From the NCBI GenBank assembly GCA_014584345.1, contig JACTNB010000006.1:1-64000 (forward strand): a stretch of DNA of 64,000 nt. Direction: 5' to 3'. Source of the DNA: Planctomycetota bacterium (GTDB lineage Bacteria; Planctomycetota; Planctomycetia; Planctomycetales; Planctomycetaceae). Shown piece after piece: positions 48,038-59,203 of this stretch (the stretch's first letter is position 1; every line of letters begins with the position of its first letter). Below the pieces are notes generated by a model. That model did no database searches, was not told the DNA's origin, and saw only the letters and a list, made by a program, of their open reading frames with translations. The position numbers and the translations under genes are program-made.

Positions 48038-48433
48038 TGAGCATCCCCCAGTTTCCGATTTCCGATGAGCAACTGCAAGCCCTGCCGTCCGAGTTTCGGG
48101 CGATGATGGAGATGGTCAAAGCCTTCTGCCGGGAATTGATTAACGAAAACCAGCGTCTCAAAGCACGCATCGCCACACTCGAAGAGCAGTTCGCTCGGAA
48201 TTCACGCAACTCCTCGAAGCCTTCGTCGTTGGATGCCGCCGGGGCTGAAGGCCGCTTCTGCCAGGAAATCGAGCTGCAAACAGCCGGGCAGCGACTCTCA
48301 ACCTCGTCGACATCAGGTCTGGGACATTCCACCTATCCAGCCGATCGTCGATGAATCCGCAGCCCAATTTGATTGCGGTCATCGAAAACGAAGCGCCACT
48401 TCGCAAGTTCCTCAAGGCAACGCTGGCGTGCAA
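48038..48433 (+). pseudogene. IS66-family transposase relic
   Basis: The first frame (48038-48230) encodes an N-terminal coiled coil ending LEEQFARNSRNSSKPSS, the signature of IS66 TnpC transposases. After a frameshift, a second frame (48233-48400) continues with PPGLKAASARKSSCKQPG and then VWDIPPIQPIVDE, the IS66 zinc-binding region. The DDE catalytic core and the accessory TnpA/TnpB genes are absent and the sequence stops soon after. It is a decayed insertion-sequence fragment between two cytochrome modules. Confidence 0.75.
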
Positions 48434-48486
48434 AGATTAATTCGTCGGAACAAGAAGCAAAATCACCAGAAATCGGAACGTGGATT

Positions 48487-49779
48487 TCATGGAACGATCT
48501 CATGCAGTGTTCCGGTGCTGCTTCCGAAAGTGGTCTCTTCCAATCCAAGGTTCTGAAGCATCGTCACGAACAGGTTGGACAGCGGTTGGTTATGATCACT
48601 CCGGAAGACAATATGCTGACCGTGCCGAAAGCCGCCGCCGGCAAGAAGAATAGGCAGGTTGGTGTTATCATGGGTATTGGCATCTCCCATGTTGCTGCCG
48701 AACAGGATCATCGTGCGGTCGAAGAGCCGATCTTCGCCTTCACGGATTTCGGCAATCTGGCGAAACAACCTGCCGAGTAATGCCATCTGTTGGCGGTCGG
48801 TGTCTTGTAATTGCTGCACCTTCGATTCGGACTGACCATGATGGCTGAGGTTATGGTAGTCGTCGGTCGTGTTTTGATCAGGATGCAGTTTGAAAACGGG
48901 AGTCGCGAAGGCATCGACCATTAACGTGACGATACGTGTCAAATCCGTTTCCAGCGCCACACGCGCCATCGCAAGCATCAGTTCGAACTTCTCGAAGAAG
49001 AGCTTTCGATCAAGGATGTCATCCGGGGGTCCTTGAGCGGGCGTTGGCTTGGGACGCAGTTCCCACTGGCGAGCAGTGTGCAGGCGTTCTTCCATTTCGC
49101 GAATGGAGGTCAGGTATTGATCGAGCCGCGATTGATCGTCTCGCCCCAGATGACTTCTGAACTGCCGCGTGTCATCGAGCAATGTATCGAGAATGCTGCC
49201 TCGTTCGTCGAGTGTGTTAAGCTGCCGTCTGACAGCGGCCTGATCCCCTTGAACAAACAACTTGCGGTACAATGTTGAGGCACTGTCTTCCGCGGGCAGC
49301 AACACGCCATCCCGTGTCCACGAAAGACTGCGGTTGGCCTTGTCGATGTTCACGCCAAGGTTAAGCGTTGGAAACCGAGTCACCGGGCCAAGTCGCTCGG
49401 CGGCGAACTGATCGAGCGAGATTGTGTTGCGAAAGCCACTCTTGGTCGGCCCGCGCGCTGCGGTGAGAAAGCAGTTCTCCGAGCTGTGGCCTCCGTCTAC
49501 ATCAGGATGCGATAAGCCACTGATCACGGTGAAGTCATCTCGGAAATCAGCAAGCTCAGAAAGGTAAGGCGAGAGTTTGTAATCTCGTCCTGATTCCGCG
49601 GGAAAAAACGGCTTGGGCAGCACGCCCAGATTGTTAGAGATGAGCAGCATCCGCCGAGGAACGTCTACATCGGCGCGTTGAGCCGCGCCCAAACCCTGGC
49701 TGTCCAGCAGCGGGAGTGCAAGCGAGACGCCCGCACCGCGAAGAAACCGACGACGACTAATTTCCCCGCGGCGTATCAT
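48487..49779 (-). CDS. Tat-exported DUF1552 protein (module 5)
   Basis: A 430-residue DUF1552 protein. Start ATG 49779 places the Tat signal SRRRFLRGAGVSLALPLL at residue 8. Hallmarks are RRMLLISNNLGVLPKPFFP, ENCFLTAARG, MVDAFATPVFKLHP, YHNLSHHGQSE and ILFGSNMGDANTHDNTNLPI. DUF1552 is the usual partner of the DUF1592-type protein and is analogous in role to DUF1501. Its start overlaps the stop of the upstream gene by 4 bases (ATGA). The cellular role is unknown; it is exported folded through Tat. Confidence 0.9.
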   Translation of the reverse strand: MIRRGEISRRRFLRGAGVSLALPLLDSQGLGAAQRADVDVPRRMLLISNNLGVLPKPFFPAESGRDYKLSPYLSELADFRDDFTVISGLSHPDVDGGHSSENCFLTAARGPTKSGFRNTISLDQFAAERLGPVTRFPTLNLGVNIDKANRSLSWTRDGVLLPAEDSASTLYRKLFVQGDQAAVRRQLNTLDERGSILDTLLDDTRQFRSHLGRDDQSRLDQYLTSIREMEERLHTARQWELRPKPTPAQGPPDDILDRKLFFEKFELMLAMARVALETDLTRIVTLMVDAFATPVFKLHPDQNTTDDYHNLSHHGQSESKVQQLQDTDRQQMALLGRLFRQIAEIREGEDRLFDRTMILFGSNMGDANTHDNTNLPILLAGGGFRHGQHIVFRSDHNQPLSNLFVTMLQNLGLEETTFGSSTGTLHEIVP

Positions 49780-52430
49780 TGGCGACCTTCTCCTCCCAGA
49801 AACATTTGACTCACAACCACGGCACGCAACAGATCGCCAACGCGGTAGCCGTCCGGCTGACAACCATCAAGAATCGACTCGATCTCTTCACGATCTGCAA
49901 AACGGACGGGAGTGCCGGTCGCATACAGTGTAAACTGATGCACAAGATTACGAGCCAATTGGCGGGGCTTGCTGGCGAGGATGGCCTTCAGTTCATGAAT
50001 GTCACGAAAGCGGCGTCCGTCGAGCAACTGGCCGCTGGCGTCGACTGGTTCGGCTAGGGAGTAGGTGAAGTCGTGGCCGGCCCGGTCGATTCCGGTGATC
50101 CGGTCACCTGCTTCAAGTCCCCGATAACGTGTTCGCCAGCCTCCGAGAATGTCAAAGTTTTCCAACGCCAAACCGACGGGATCGAACCGCGCGTGACAAC
50201 CGGCACACGATTCCGATTTCGTATGCAGAGTCAGCAATTCGCGGATCGTCTTCGCACCACGAATGTCAGGTTCGACAGCCGGAACGCTCGCTGGCGGCGG
50301 AGGCGGCGATTGACCTATGAGTCGTTCCATGATCCAGGCTCCGCGAATAACCGGCGATGTCGACGTGCCGTTAGAGGTCACTTTCAGAATTGCAGCTTGA
50401 GTCAACAAACCGCCGTAGGGACTCTCGTCAGGTAATAGAACCTTCCGCATCTTTGACCCGTTGACCGGTTCCAATCCGTAATGGCGCGCGAGTCGGTCAT
50501 TCACGTAAGTAAAATCCGCATCGACCACCACCCTCGCAAGTAAATTGTCGCGGATAATCGCCGAAATGAATACGCGTGTCTCACGCTCCATCGATTCGAC
50601 CAAATAATCGTCGAACCGATATTCGGGATACAGCCGAATATCGGGTTCATCCCGGCGAATATGCCGTAGACTGAGCCAGTAATCGGTAAAGTTCTCGACG
50701 AAGCGATCAAAGCCGGGACTTTTCATAAGACGATCCGCCTCCCTGCGGAGCGTTTGCGCGTCGCGGAGCTTCCCCGCGGCAGCCAGTTTCATTAACGCAG
50801 TGTCAGGACTGGTGTTAGTCAGGAAGTGGGAAAGTCGCGAGGCGATGGCGTAATGATTAATTGCACCTGTTGCAGGTTCATAAGGTTCGCGGAGATACAG
50901 AAAATGGCTTGAGCACAGGAACGCTTTGTAACCGGCAAGCATCGCTTCAGGGAAAGGCCTCCCCTCTTCAAGCCGTTTGAGGATAAGTCGTTGAAACCGA
51001 AGCAGTACTTCCTCGGGCACAGGTTCGCGTGCGGCAAGATTCACGAAGCGTTGCAATAATCGCCATGCATCCTCGGCCGGATTTCGTGGCGAGACCTCTG
51101 TACCGAATTCGTCGAACAGTACTCGGTGCGAAGGGGGCGGCCATGAGTCGGGCGCAATCGGTCCTTCGACTTCCAACCACGCGATGGCGACGCCCGGCTG
51201 GCCACCTTCAGGAAACGGTGGATAACGATAGGTCGGCGGTCCGCCGTTGACATTGCGAGCCAGAGGAACCGGCAGCCCCAGCAGGCTATACTCGAATGTT
51301 TCCGTCGCATGCAGCCGGATCGTAGTTTCGTAGATAGCAGGTAGCGGCTGGATATCGATAATCCCGCCCGTCGCTCTGACATCACCCGATACATCCGGGC
51401 CGGATGGTTTGCGAGCACGAAACGTCATCGGCACTGGCTCAGTTGCCGGTTTGAGCTGATAGCCTTTGGTCTGTAACACGGCCCGCGCTGAAAATCGAAC
51501 CCGATATTCCCCCGACAGTTTTGCGACGAATCCGCGCGGATAACCGTAATACGGCCAATGTGCGGACCGAAACAGGGCCAGTTCAAGCGCTGGATCATCC
51601 TTGAGTTTGTCAAGTTCCTTCGTGTCAACCGCCTTGTTATCCTTCGCAAAGAACATTGCTTCGCGTTCGCCAAACGTATTGGTCGCCGAAAACAGGAGCG
51701 TGGCAACGGCGCGATACCTGGTCATCGGCGGCGGTTCGGAACCGCTGGCAATTGCCTGCTGCAGCGCCGCATCAGTGGCATCGAGATAGGCCGCCAATTG
51801 CACGCGAGACATGTCGAGCGCAGACCCGGTCTTATTAAAGAGGTGAGCCTCGCGATCCTCCGGCAGCATGTCACGTATATCGAGCAGGGGCATTTGTAGT
51901 ATGTCGCGAAGATTTTGCTGAAACTCATCACGATTGAGCCGCCTTATTGTGCCACGACCGTTCGAGATGACATCCGTCCGGTCTGCCGTCAGGAGGACAT
52001 CGTGGAGTGCTTGCACCATCGATCGCCGCTCATCGTCACGTAGACCGGATGCATCGGGCGGCATCTCTCCCGATTGAACCCGATTGTGAATCAGCGTCCA
52101 GCGATCGCGAAGCTGCCGGTCAGCCAGTTGAAATGCAAGCGAAGTGAGGTCCAGGCCCCCTTCAGCCAATTCCTTGTTGTGGCAATCGACGCATTTCTGC
52201 TGCACCAGTTTCTCAAGCGACTCGGGCAATTCCGATGCGGCTGAACGAGCAGAAAATTGCAAGGCGAGCAGCCCAATTCCGCACGTAGTCAGTAGGGACA
52301 GAGTCACGAATCGCAAATCACGTAACCTTGCCAAACGAATACTCACGCTGCCTTCCGTTTCAGGTTCTGTACCACTGTCGGCAATCTTCATGGACCAGTT
52401 CCACATCAGAGGTGCTGAGATGTCTGACAT
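49776..52430 (-). CDS. DUF1592/DUF1588/DUF1585-type cytochrome protein (module 5)
   Basis: An ~884-residue membrane-anchored or exported protein. A hydrophobic segment (FVTLSLLTTCGIGLLAL) is followed by haem motif QKCVDCHNK, then the standard series: DUF1587 (RGTIRRLNRDEFQQNLRDIL), DUF1595, DUF1592 (YAIASRLSHFLTNTSPD), DUF1588 with ESCAGCHARFDPVG near residue 745 and DUF1585 at the end (LVHQFTLYATGTPVRFADR). The exact start is unclear (ATG 52430, 52409 or 52391), as none has a clear ribosome site. It is the only member of this second cytochrome family in the window. Confidence 0.87.
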   Translation of the reverse strand: MSDISAPLMWNWSMKIADSGTEPETEGSVSIRLARLRDLRFVTLSLLTTCGIGLLALQFSARSAASELPESLEKLVQQKCVDCHNKELAEGGLDLTSLAFQLADRQLRDRWTLIHNRVQSGEMPPDASGLRDDERRSMVQALHDVLLTADRTDVISNGRGTIRRLNRDEFQQNLRDILQMPLLDIRDMLPEDREAHLFNKTGSALDMSRVQLAAYLDATDAALQQAIASGSEPPPMTRYRAVATLLFSATNTFGEREAMFFAKDNKAVDTKELDKLKDDPALELALFRSAHWPYYGYPRGFVAKLSGEYRVRFSARAVLQTKGYQLKPATEPVPMTFRARKPSGPDVSGDVRATGGIIDIQPLPAIYETTIRLHATETFEYSLLGLPVPLARNVNGGPPTYRYPPFPEGGQPGVAIAWLEVEGPIAPDSWPPPSHRVLFDEFGTEVSPRNPAEDAWRLLQRFVNLAAREPVPEEVLLRFQRLILKRLEEGRPFPEAMLAGYKAFLCSSHFLYLREPYEPATGAINHYAIASRLSHFLTNTSPDTALMKLAAAGKLRDAQTLRREADRLMKSPGFDRFVENFTDYWLSLRHIRRDEPDIRLYPEYRFDDYLVESMERETRVFISAIIRDNLLARVVVDADFTYVNDRLARHYGLEPVNGSKMRKVLLPDESPYGGLLTQAAILKVTSNGTSTSPVIRGAWIMERLIGQSPPPPPASVPAVEPDIRGAKTIRELLTLHTKSESCAGCHARFDPVGLALENFDILGGWRTRYRGLEAGDRITGIDRAGHDFTYSLAEPVDASGQLLDGRRFRDIHELKAILASKPRQLARNLVHQFTLYATGTPVRFADREEIESILDGCQPDGYRVGDLLRAVVVSQMFLGGEGRQ

Positions 52431-52587
52431 GTTACGTGGACAGGAAACTGGCAGCAAGTCAGCAGCAAACGCATACGATCCGTTCAACAACACCTGAATG
52501 GTCGTATGCAGGAACTTCTAGCCCCGCCGCGATTGCCGGACAAGACCCAGATGAGAGGGAGGCGGCATGCTCCCCAGAACCTGATCC

Positions 52588-53037
52588 ATGTCTTATGTGA
52601 GTCTCACCGTACTTTTCAGAATTGAATCCGCCCTGCCTGGATTCGAATCGCTCCTCTTGGAAACGCCTGAGCTGAACCGAACAGGCTGGGTTTTCCAGCC
52701 TGAACCGTTGCAGCGACAGACCGGAGGAACTTATCGCACCGATCATCCCACTGCGGAATGGGTGGGCCGAGTCAATTGCCGCATGGGCAAGATAGCCGAA
52801 ATTGTGGACTCCAAAGGGGACAACAAACGAGGCAAGGCAGAGAAATTTGTTTCTGCTCACGATCTCCGGCGTTCTTGCGGGAATCGGCTGAGAGACGCCG
52901 GTGTTCCCCCACGGGTGATCAGCCGGATCATGCGGCACTCCAGCTTTGAGACCATTCAACGGCACTATGCACCGGGAACTGTCCAAAAGGACGCAGAGAC
53001 CTTGTCGCAGTTGTTGAATTCTGTTTCACAACAGTGA
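52588..53037 (+). pseudogene. 5'-truncated tyrosine recombinase (integrase) C-terminus
   Basis: The 149-codon frame holds the C-terminal catalytic part of a tyrosine recombinase: HDLRRS (His91, Arg94), IMRHSSFETIQRHYAPG (His117, nucleophile Tyr127). The N-terminal DNA-binding domain and the first catalytic Arg are missing, and a normal enzyme would be two to three times longer. It is therefore probably inactive. It shows no integron-integrase-specific insert in the part that remains, so it is not evidence for IntI. It points towards a tRNA-Arg gene 690 bases away, as in an integrated island. Confidence 0.75.
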
Positions 53038-53056
53038 AGCCGTGGGCAGGGAAATC

Positions 53057-53131
53057 TCAGAGATCATCCCCTGTCAACCGATCACGGGCACTGTGCCAGA
53101 CACGGAGAATGCACCCGATACGACACGTCAT
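53057..53131 (-). pseudogene. Beheaded RelE/ParE-type toxin remnant
   Basis: A 24-codon frame starts with an ATG that overlaps the antitoxin stop by 4 bases (ATGA) and encodes MTCRIGCILRVWHSARDRL before a short tail. ILRVWHSARDRL is typical of the C-terminal end of RelE/ParE family toxins (usually ~90-100 residues). The start overlap is kept while the body is missing, so an internal in-frame deletion fused the toxin's first codons to its last strand. Confidence 0.55.
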
Positions 53132-53436
53132 TCCCCTGGAACGGTTAAGCCATATTTCTGAGCCAGTGATTTTAAGACTTGCCGGGCCGGACGGGTGCGA
53201 CCCGCTTCCACATCCGCCAATCCTTCCCGAATGGCAGCAATCGTTTCCTCTCGCTCCGCCTGAGTGGCTCGCTCCACTAATCGTTGATAGGCAGCCGCAT
53301 CCTGCACGACCACTTGGGCTTTTCCATTGACTGTCAGCACGTCAGGCTCGCCCGTTTCGTGCAACTGCTCCAAGTATTGCGACGTTTGCCGCTTAAAGTT
53401 GGTGAGCGAGTCGATTCCTTTCTCAATATTCAGCAT
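53128..53436 (-). CDS. Phd/YefM-type antitoxin
   Basis: A 102-residue protein resembling Phd/YefM antitoxins: an N-terminal DNA-binding half (SLTNFKRQTSQYLEQLHETG, PDVLTVNGKAQVVVQDAAAY) and a charged C-terminal toxin-binding tail (REETIAAIREGLADVEAGRT). ATG 53436 is preferred because upstream codons are not family-like. It would repress its own promoter and neutralise a RelE/ParE toxin, but the toxin frame downstream is reduced to 24 codons, leaving an orphan antitoxin. Confidence 0.8.
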   Translation of the reverse strand: MLNIEKGIDSLTNFKRQTSQYLEQLHETGEPDVLTVNGKAQVVVQDAAAYQRLVERATQAEREETIAAIREGLADVEAGRTRPARQVLKSLAQKYGLTVPGE

Positions 53437-53723
53437 TTTTCTTGTCCCAAGTGTCGCACGGAATTCAAATCGAATTGAATGCCATCGCGACTGGTCTCTC
53501 CGGTCAATGAGGAAAGCAGAAAGAACTGGGTTGAGCAAAATCAGAAGAGCAATCTCTCCTCAGGCGAGGAGCCAAAACCAGCACCAATGGCATTTATTAT
53601 ACGCATAGCCACGCGTAAACACGAGAACAATATATACAGCGAGTTTTCAAAACATACTCACGCCAACAAAAAAACCTTCCGTAGTACGTGGGTACATTCG
53701 AAAGGTCATTTGTAATAAGTAAT

Positions 53724-53797
<74 letters not shown>

Positions 53798-54086
53798 GCT
53801 CAGCGACTGATTAACTTCGACTTCGTTGTTGGATTATCGCACACGGACCGGCAAGTCGCAAGGTTACGGCCTGGAGACTTGAATTCGGACCGCGAAGTGG
53901 CTGTTCCCCGCAGGTCCAGTCGCTTTGATCTGCATAATTTGACCAGCAAATCTGATTCCGGTTCGCGTTTTCATGCCGGTCAGAACGAGACGAAGCATAA
54001 TCGACAACGGCGCCGCGTTCAATCAACTGGGACGGAAAGGGATTCATTTTTTTCCAGTCACGGCTAATCGATCGTGAGCTGGCCCA

Positions 54087-55433
54087 TTACGCAAACAACC
54101 TGCTGATCGGTTGTCCCATATCGGTAATGGGGACGGGACGATCGCCGTCGTACAAATTTTTACCGTAATCGACGCCAACGGTCGCACAGATCGTGGCGAA
54201 GAAATCCGCCACGCTCACGGGATTGGCAACTATTTTCTTGGCAAGCTCGTCGGTTTCTCCCCAGGCCCCCATATGCGAAAGGCCGCCTCCCGCAAGCACG
54301 CACGAAAACGCCCGCCCCTGATGCCCGCGTCCTCCACCGCTGTCGAATTCGGGCGGACGGCCGAACTCCGTGGTGATGACCAGCAGCGTTTTTTCGAGCA
54401 ACTCCTTTTGCTCCAAGTCCCGAATGAGCGTTGAAAAGGCGGTATCGAGTTCCTGAATCAGTTTATGTTGTTGTAAAATCCCTTCATTGTGTACATCCCA
54501 ACCGGAGCCATTGAGGAAATTCAGGTTGTGTGAAACCTCGATGAATCGCACACCCCGTTCCACCAGACGACGACTAAGCAGGCAGCGCTGGCCGAACTCG
54601 CCTCCATATTGCGCGCGTAACGCAGCCGGCTCGCGATCCAGTTCAAACGCGCTGGAAAATTCCGGGCCACTCAATTTCAGTGCCTGCTCGATGGCTTCCT
54701 CGTAGTTTCTCAGGCGATCATCCTCCGTTTCGATCGATTGCGACTTCAAATGTGCCAGGAAATTATTCCGTCGAGATTGTCGCTGGGACGTGATGCCGTC
54801 CGGTCGAGACAAGCCTGCGGGCCCTTCGGCTGTATCGGTGAGATAGAGATAACCATGCCGCGAGCCCAGAAAGCCCGGACCACGCGTGACATTGGGATAC
54901 CCGATCAACACATAGGCGGGTGCACCGTCTGCCGCGGCTCCTCTTTCATGTGCAATAATGGACCCCAGGGAAGGATAAGTAATCGTTCCGCTGATGGGGC
55001 GACCGGTGTGCATGCGATTTGTAGCCGCGGCATGCTCGTCGATAACCTCGTGATGCACGGTTCGCACGGCAGTCACGCGGTCCATGACTGCCGCCGTCTG
55101 CTTTAGATGTTCGCAAACTTGAACTCCTGGAACGGCTGTCTCAATGGAGGCATAATACGAGCCTGCCACCTTTTGCTTGGCATCTCCCATGCGTTTGGGG
55201 TCGAAGGTGTCGAGGTGCCCCATGCCACCACCCAGCCAGATGGAAATAACATGTTCCGCCTTTCCACGAGTAATTTTCTCGGCTGCAAGGCTGGATCGGG
55301 GACCAGTCAAGGCCGCACTGCATGCGGTTGCCACACTTGCGGCCAGACAATCGCGGCGATTCAAACGAAGGTTCAAGGAATTCACGGCAGGGCACCTTTG
55401 GGGATTCGGAAAAGATCGGGAATGTCGTAGCAT
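54087..55433 (-). CDS. DUF1501 protein (module 6)
   Basis: A 448-residue DUF1501 protein. The Tat-like [18 protein letters not shown] is at residues 25-42. Features are [69 protein letters not shown] and [18 protein letters not shown]. It is a divergent subgroup (FGRPP instead of FGRTP; no GRDHH, replaced by GRGHQG). It begins 8 bases after the stop of the upstream large gene, so the two are coupled. A GTG at 55385 is an alternative start closer to the RR pair. Confidence 0.87.
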   Translation of the reverse strand: MLRHSRSFPNPQRCPAVNSLNLRLNRRDCLAASVATACSAALTGPRSSLAAEKITRGKAEHVISIWLGGGMGHLDTFDPKRMGDAKQKVAGSYYASIETAVPGVQVCEHLKQTAAVMDRVTAVRTVHHEVIDEHAAATNRMHTGRPISGTITYPSLGSIIAHERGAAADGAPAYVLIGYPNVTRGPGFLGSRHGYLYLTDTAEGPAGLSRPDGITSQRQSRRNNFLAHLKSQSIETEDDRLRNYEEAIEQALKLSGPEFSSAFELDREPAALRAQYGGEFGQRCLLSRRLVERGVRFIEVSHNLNFLNGSGWDVHNEGILQQHKLIQELDTAFSTLIRDLEQKELLEKTLLVITTEFGRPPEFDSGGGRGHQGRAFSCVLAGGGLSHMGAWGETDELAKKIVANPVSVADFFATICATVGVDYGKNLYDGDRPVPITDMGQPISRLFA

Positions 55434-55441
55434 CTGGGAAC

Positions 55442-58400
55442 TCAGGGAATCCAGACGAATTCGTGATGGTTAATCAGGCTCCAAACGACATCTTCGTAAA
55501 CTTGTCTCCAGTCACTTTGCAATCGGGGGTCCACGGGAGGTCCCTGGCGTACATAGTTTTCGATCTGCTGCTGGATCGTATTGGCCTCGGGACGCAAATG
55601 GTTGAACCAGTCCACCTGGGGAAAGATCGGCGGATCGGGCGGAATAACAACCTGGTCTGCCGGAAGAACGCGCTGATCAAAGTGAGTGGCCAACGCGGAG
55701 ACAAAGGGAGCAGCTTCTGCTTCCGTTGCGGGGCGATTCAGAATTCTCAGAAACAGCGTGGCAACCAGATCCTGTGGAGATGCAGCCTGGATAGCCAGTT
55801 CCGCCAGTTCGCTACCATAAGCCGCGCGTGTCAGTGACATGGTCAATACACCGTTGGCAAGAATACCGGGCTGAAGCACATTGGGATCGGTTTCCCGCTC
55901 ACTGATTGGTTTTTGCCTGGCCCCCGTCCAACCGAAAGCCTGCAACACGTCGGTTACCGCGCGGGCGCGCGGGAGCGACAAACTGGGACGATCTCGTTCA
56001 TTCTTGAGATCGCAAAACTGCCAGGCACGCTCGGGCTTTCCAAGCGTCAGGCGACCACTCAAGGGACGTCGGCCATCATGCACGAATGTCAGTTCTTCCG
56101 ATTCAATTGAGCGGCCCGTAACGGCATGAAGCGTATCGACAACCTGCTCGGCGGAGAGTCGGCGACGATCCGGCCCCTGGAAAAATCGCATTTCCGAAGT
56201 CGCCTGGGCATTTTTCCCGACGGCCGCACGCTGATAAACATCAGTCGTGGTGATCAATCGCAGCATATGTTGAAGGTCGTAGCCGTTCGCGACGAATTGA
56301 TGGGCCAGCCAGTCCAACAGTTCCGGATGACTCACGCTACGACCTTCCCAATCGTCCACGGGCTCGACAAAGCCAGCCCCCACCAGTTGCTTCCAGAGGC
56401 GATTGACGATGACACGACTGAATCGCTGATTATCGGGTGACGTGATCAAGGCGGCCAGACGCTCGCGTGAATCCTTGGGATCGAGCATGAGGCGATCAAT
56501 TTCGGGGCCGTCGGTCGCACCGGTTTCCGAGGCAAAGGGCCATGCCGCCGCCACCGGTTCATCGGGCTTTAACGTCACCACAATCAGGGATTCTCGGGCT
56601 TTCTTTTCGAAGAACGCGGCCGGCACGCGACTGGTCACCGGGACAGTCAACTCTCGACGATTCATCATCGCGGCCAGGGCATATAAGTCACGCTGCGTGG
56701 TGCTGTGATAGGGAGAATCGTGGCATCGGGCACATTGCAACTCGATCCCCAGGAACGCGGTCGCAATGATGTGCCCCTTCGCCGCAAACGGAGAATCGTT
56801 TTCGGCAGCAATCGCAAAGCCCGCGCTGCCTCCCTCGTGAGGATTTCCGCGCATCAGCAGCAGTTCGGTCACCATCCGATCGAGAGGTTTGTGGTCGCGC
56901 AGGGAATCATACAGAAACCAGCGAAAGGGACCGGTGCTGTTCAGCGAAGCATTCAAAAGCGAGGGATTTTCCGCCAGTAAATCCAGCCAGAAACTCATCC
57001 AGTGGTCCGCCGCTCGCTCGTCGGCCAACAGGCGGTCTATCAGTTGAATTCGCTTGTCGGAATCGGACTGTTCCAGGAATGCGGCGGTCTCCTCGGCGGA
57101 GGGGGGTAGACCAATCATGTCCAGATAGATCCGCCGGACAAATGCGGCATCGGAAATTATTGGCGCAGGAGTAAGTTCACGTGGATCCAGTGGGGGAGAT
57201 GGCCAGTTCGCGCCATTGGCAATCCATTGTTCGAGGATCGAAATCTGCCGTTCCGGGAGGCTGGTATCCGAAGGAGGCATGCGAAGGGAATCATCCTCAC
57301 TGCGCAGCCGCACAATTACTTCACTCTCCGCCGGTTTACCGGGGACAACGGCGGCAAGTTCGGAATCTCCCGCGCCTAAGACCGCCTCGTGCGAATTCAG
57401 TCTTAAACCTCCCTTGTCCTTGTCGCCATGGCAGCGGAAACAATGTTCGCGAAGAATCGGCAAGACTTCCTGATGAAACTCTCGCGAAAGCGCGGGATCG
57501 GACTTTGCAGAAGCTTGCAGCGCGGTTTCCCGCTTGGCTGTCAAAAATGCATCCACAGGGTGCTTTACCGACGGATCCGTCACGCGGGGAACGGGAGGGG
57601 CGGGCGTTCTGGCGGCCCAATCACGCGCCAAGGCATGTCGCTGCTTCCAGAATGCGTCCCGGGAACTGGCCGCTTGACGCCGCGTCTGGGTTTCGAGATC
57701 CGCAAGTTCCTTTTCCATTCTGACCAAAACAGGCTGCACTGCATCGTCCGTCAACGGCAGGGGAGCCCCGGTGGAAAGCACGCGGTACAAGGCCCTCTCC
57801 TTGTCGAGCAGGGCGACCAGTGTTTCGCCGGTTTCCGTACGGAAGTTCTTGCCCCCCACGACAATTTCTAAAACCACCCGACTCGTGCGCGGAGCCTGGT
57901 TTTCACCAGCCGCGACGACTATCTTGCCCTGCACTTCCTGCTGATGGTATCCCGGTAGCCGCGTGCCGGGCAGAATCGGCTTGGCCACCGGGCTGACGGG
58001 ATCTTCCCCATCGCGGGCACGCTTCGCGATTGCTTCCGTGCGTGCGACCAGCACGCCATCCACCCATAAACGACTCAACCCTCGCGCCCGCAGCAGAAAC
58101 TGCTGCTCGCCCGCGGGAAGTTGCACGTCCCCCACCAGGCGAACCAGCAACGGGGCATTCCAACCGTCTCGGATGCCCCAGGCATCGAATTTACGGGGAA
58201 TCCGCGAAAGCAGAAATTCCTCCCCTTGCCAGCGAAACGCTTCCCGGGGTTCCAATTCGCCCTGGTTCAGCCAGCGCTCGTGAGTCGGAAATTCTTCACA
58301 CAACTGCAACAGCACCTTGCCGGGCGGAACCTCGGGAAAATGGGGCATGATTTCCTCGGCCAACTGCACTACGCGCGGTTCCCCCACGCGTTGAAACCGT

Positions 58401-59131
58401 GTGGCCATGACCTGGTCGCTCAGCAATTCGCGATGGACGGCAATCGCATCCAACAGACCGGAATATCCATTACCGATCCTGATCTCGTCATCGTCCACCA
58501 CGGGAGGTTCGCTGGTGGCTCCACCCATGTCCCAGACACCCCCGACAGGCTTGCCGTTTACCCAGCCCCGTATCGTCTGGGGTTCGCCAAATCGATACGC
58601 CACCGCCACGTGATGCCAACCCGTTCTCGCGGGAAACCCTTGCTGGGATGTCCAGCGATGCCAGTGAGAACCGTTGGCAACTGGCTTGGTGGCAAACAGA
58701 AAACTCAACTTCACCTCACCTGATTCCCCGACCAGCCTTAAGGCCCAGTTCTGATTGTCACGGGCAAATTGCGGGGAGTTTGTGCGCCCCTTTCCGATCA
58801 GATAAATCGGTTGCCCTTCTCGGAGATCGTCCGGGTTCACCCAGCCTTCGATGGTTATGGCATCGCCATTGGAAAAATCGTACGGACTCCCTGGACCAGG
58901 GTCGCCTAACGACAGGTAACTCCCCTGCCCCGCCAGGCGAATCGCCGTATTCGCCTCCGACATGGCTGGAAATTCCAGAGGTCGCGGGCCGGGTTGATCC
59001 CGCTGAACATTCCCATGGGTGACCAGCGGCCTGGGTTCCTCCGCGGAAAAATCAAGCTGCAGGATCGGATCGGCCTGAAGGTTCTGGCCGCATGCAATCA
59101 GCAGAATCAACGATAGTATATGGCGGGGCAT
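55442..59131 (-). CDS. LamG-like + cytochrome + DUF1549/DUF1553 protein (module 6)
   Basis: A 1229-residue exported protein and the largest of its kind here. A signal peptide ([16 protein letters not shown]) leads to an N-terminal LamG/concanavalin-like domain at ~60-250 ([27 protein letters not shown]), a PA14-like stretch at ~330-420 ([17 protein letters not shown]), haem motif [14 protein letters not shown] near 566, DUF1549 at ~650-860 with [11 protein letters not shown] near 800 and DUF1553 at ~900-1215. Carbohydrate-binding-type domains precede the haem domain, a third domain order within this window. Pairs with the DUF1501 gene 8 bases downstream. Confidence 0.87.
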   Translation of the reverse strand: MPRHILSLILLIACGQNLQADPILQLDFSAEEPRPLVTHGNVQRDQPGPRPLEFPAMSEANTAIRLAGQGSYLSLGDPGPGSPYDFSNGDAITIEGWVNPDDLREGQPIYLIGKGRTNSPQFARDNQNWALRLVGESGEVKLSFLFATKPVANGSHWHRWTSQQGFPARTGWHHVAVAYRFGEPQTIRGWVNGKPVGGVWDMGGATSEPPVVDDDEIRIGNGYSGLLDAIAVHRELLSDQVMATRFQRVGEPRVVQLAEEIMPHFPEVPPGKVLLQLCEEFPTHERWLNQGELEPREAFRWQGEEFLLSRIPRKFDAWGIRDGWNAPLLVRLVGDVQLPAGEQQFLLRARGLSRLWVDGVLVARTEAIAKRARDGEDPVSPVAKPILPGTRLPGYHQQEVQGKIVVAAGENQAPRTSRVVLEIVVGGKNFRTETGETLVALLDKERALYRVLSTGAPLPLTDDAVQPVLVRMEKELADLETQTRRQAASSRDAFWKQRHALARDWAARTPAPPVPRVTDPSVKHPVDAFLTAKRETALQASAKSDPALSREFHQEVLPILREHCFRCHGDKDKGGLRLNSHEAVLGAGDSELAAVVPGKPAESEVIVRLRSEDDSLRMPPSDTSLPERQISILEQWIANGANWPSPPLDPRELTPAPIISDAAFVRRIYLDMIGLPPSAEETAAFLEQSDSDKRIQLIDRLLADERAADHWMSFWLDLLAENPSLLNASLNSTGPFRWFLYDSLRDHKPLDRMVTELLLMRGNPHEGGSAGFAIAAENDSPFAAKGHIIATAFLGIELQCARCHDSPYHSTTQRDLYALAAMMNRRELTVPVTSRVPAAFFEKKARESLIVVTLKPDEPVAAAWPFASETGATDGPEIDRLMLDPKDSRERLAALITSPDNQRFSRVIVNRLWKQLVGAGFVEPVDDWEGRSVSHPELLDWLAHQFVANGYDLQHMLRLITTTDVYQRAAVGKNAQATSEMRFFQGPDRRRLSAEQVVDTLHAVTGRSIESEELTFVHDGRRPLSGRLTLGKPERAWQFCDLKNERDRPSLSLPRARAVTDVLQAFGWTGARQKPISERETDPNVLQPGILANGVLTMSLTRAAYGSELAELAIQAASPQDLVATLFLRILNRPATEAEAAPFVSALATHFDQRVLPADQVVIPPDPPIFPQVDWFNHLRPEANTIQQQIENYVRQGPPVDPRLQSDWRQVYEDVVWSLINHHEFVWIP

Positions 59132-59203
59132 GTCAGCTCATTCTCAAAGGGGATGAGATGGAGGTGGGGTGGGAAACAATACGATAGACCAGGCGAACTG
59201 GTA

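Noticed and set aside
52588..53037. Interpretation of the recombinase fragment as an integron integrase
   Set aside because: Only the C-terminal catalytic part is present, nothing IntI-specific is visible and it is 47 kb from the cassette array.
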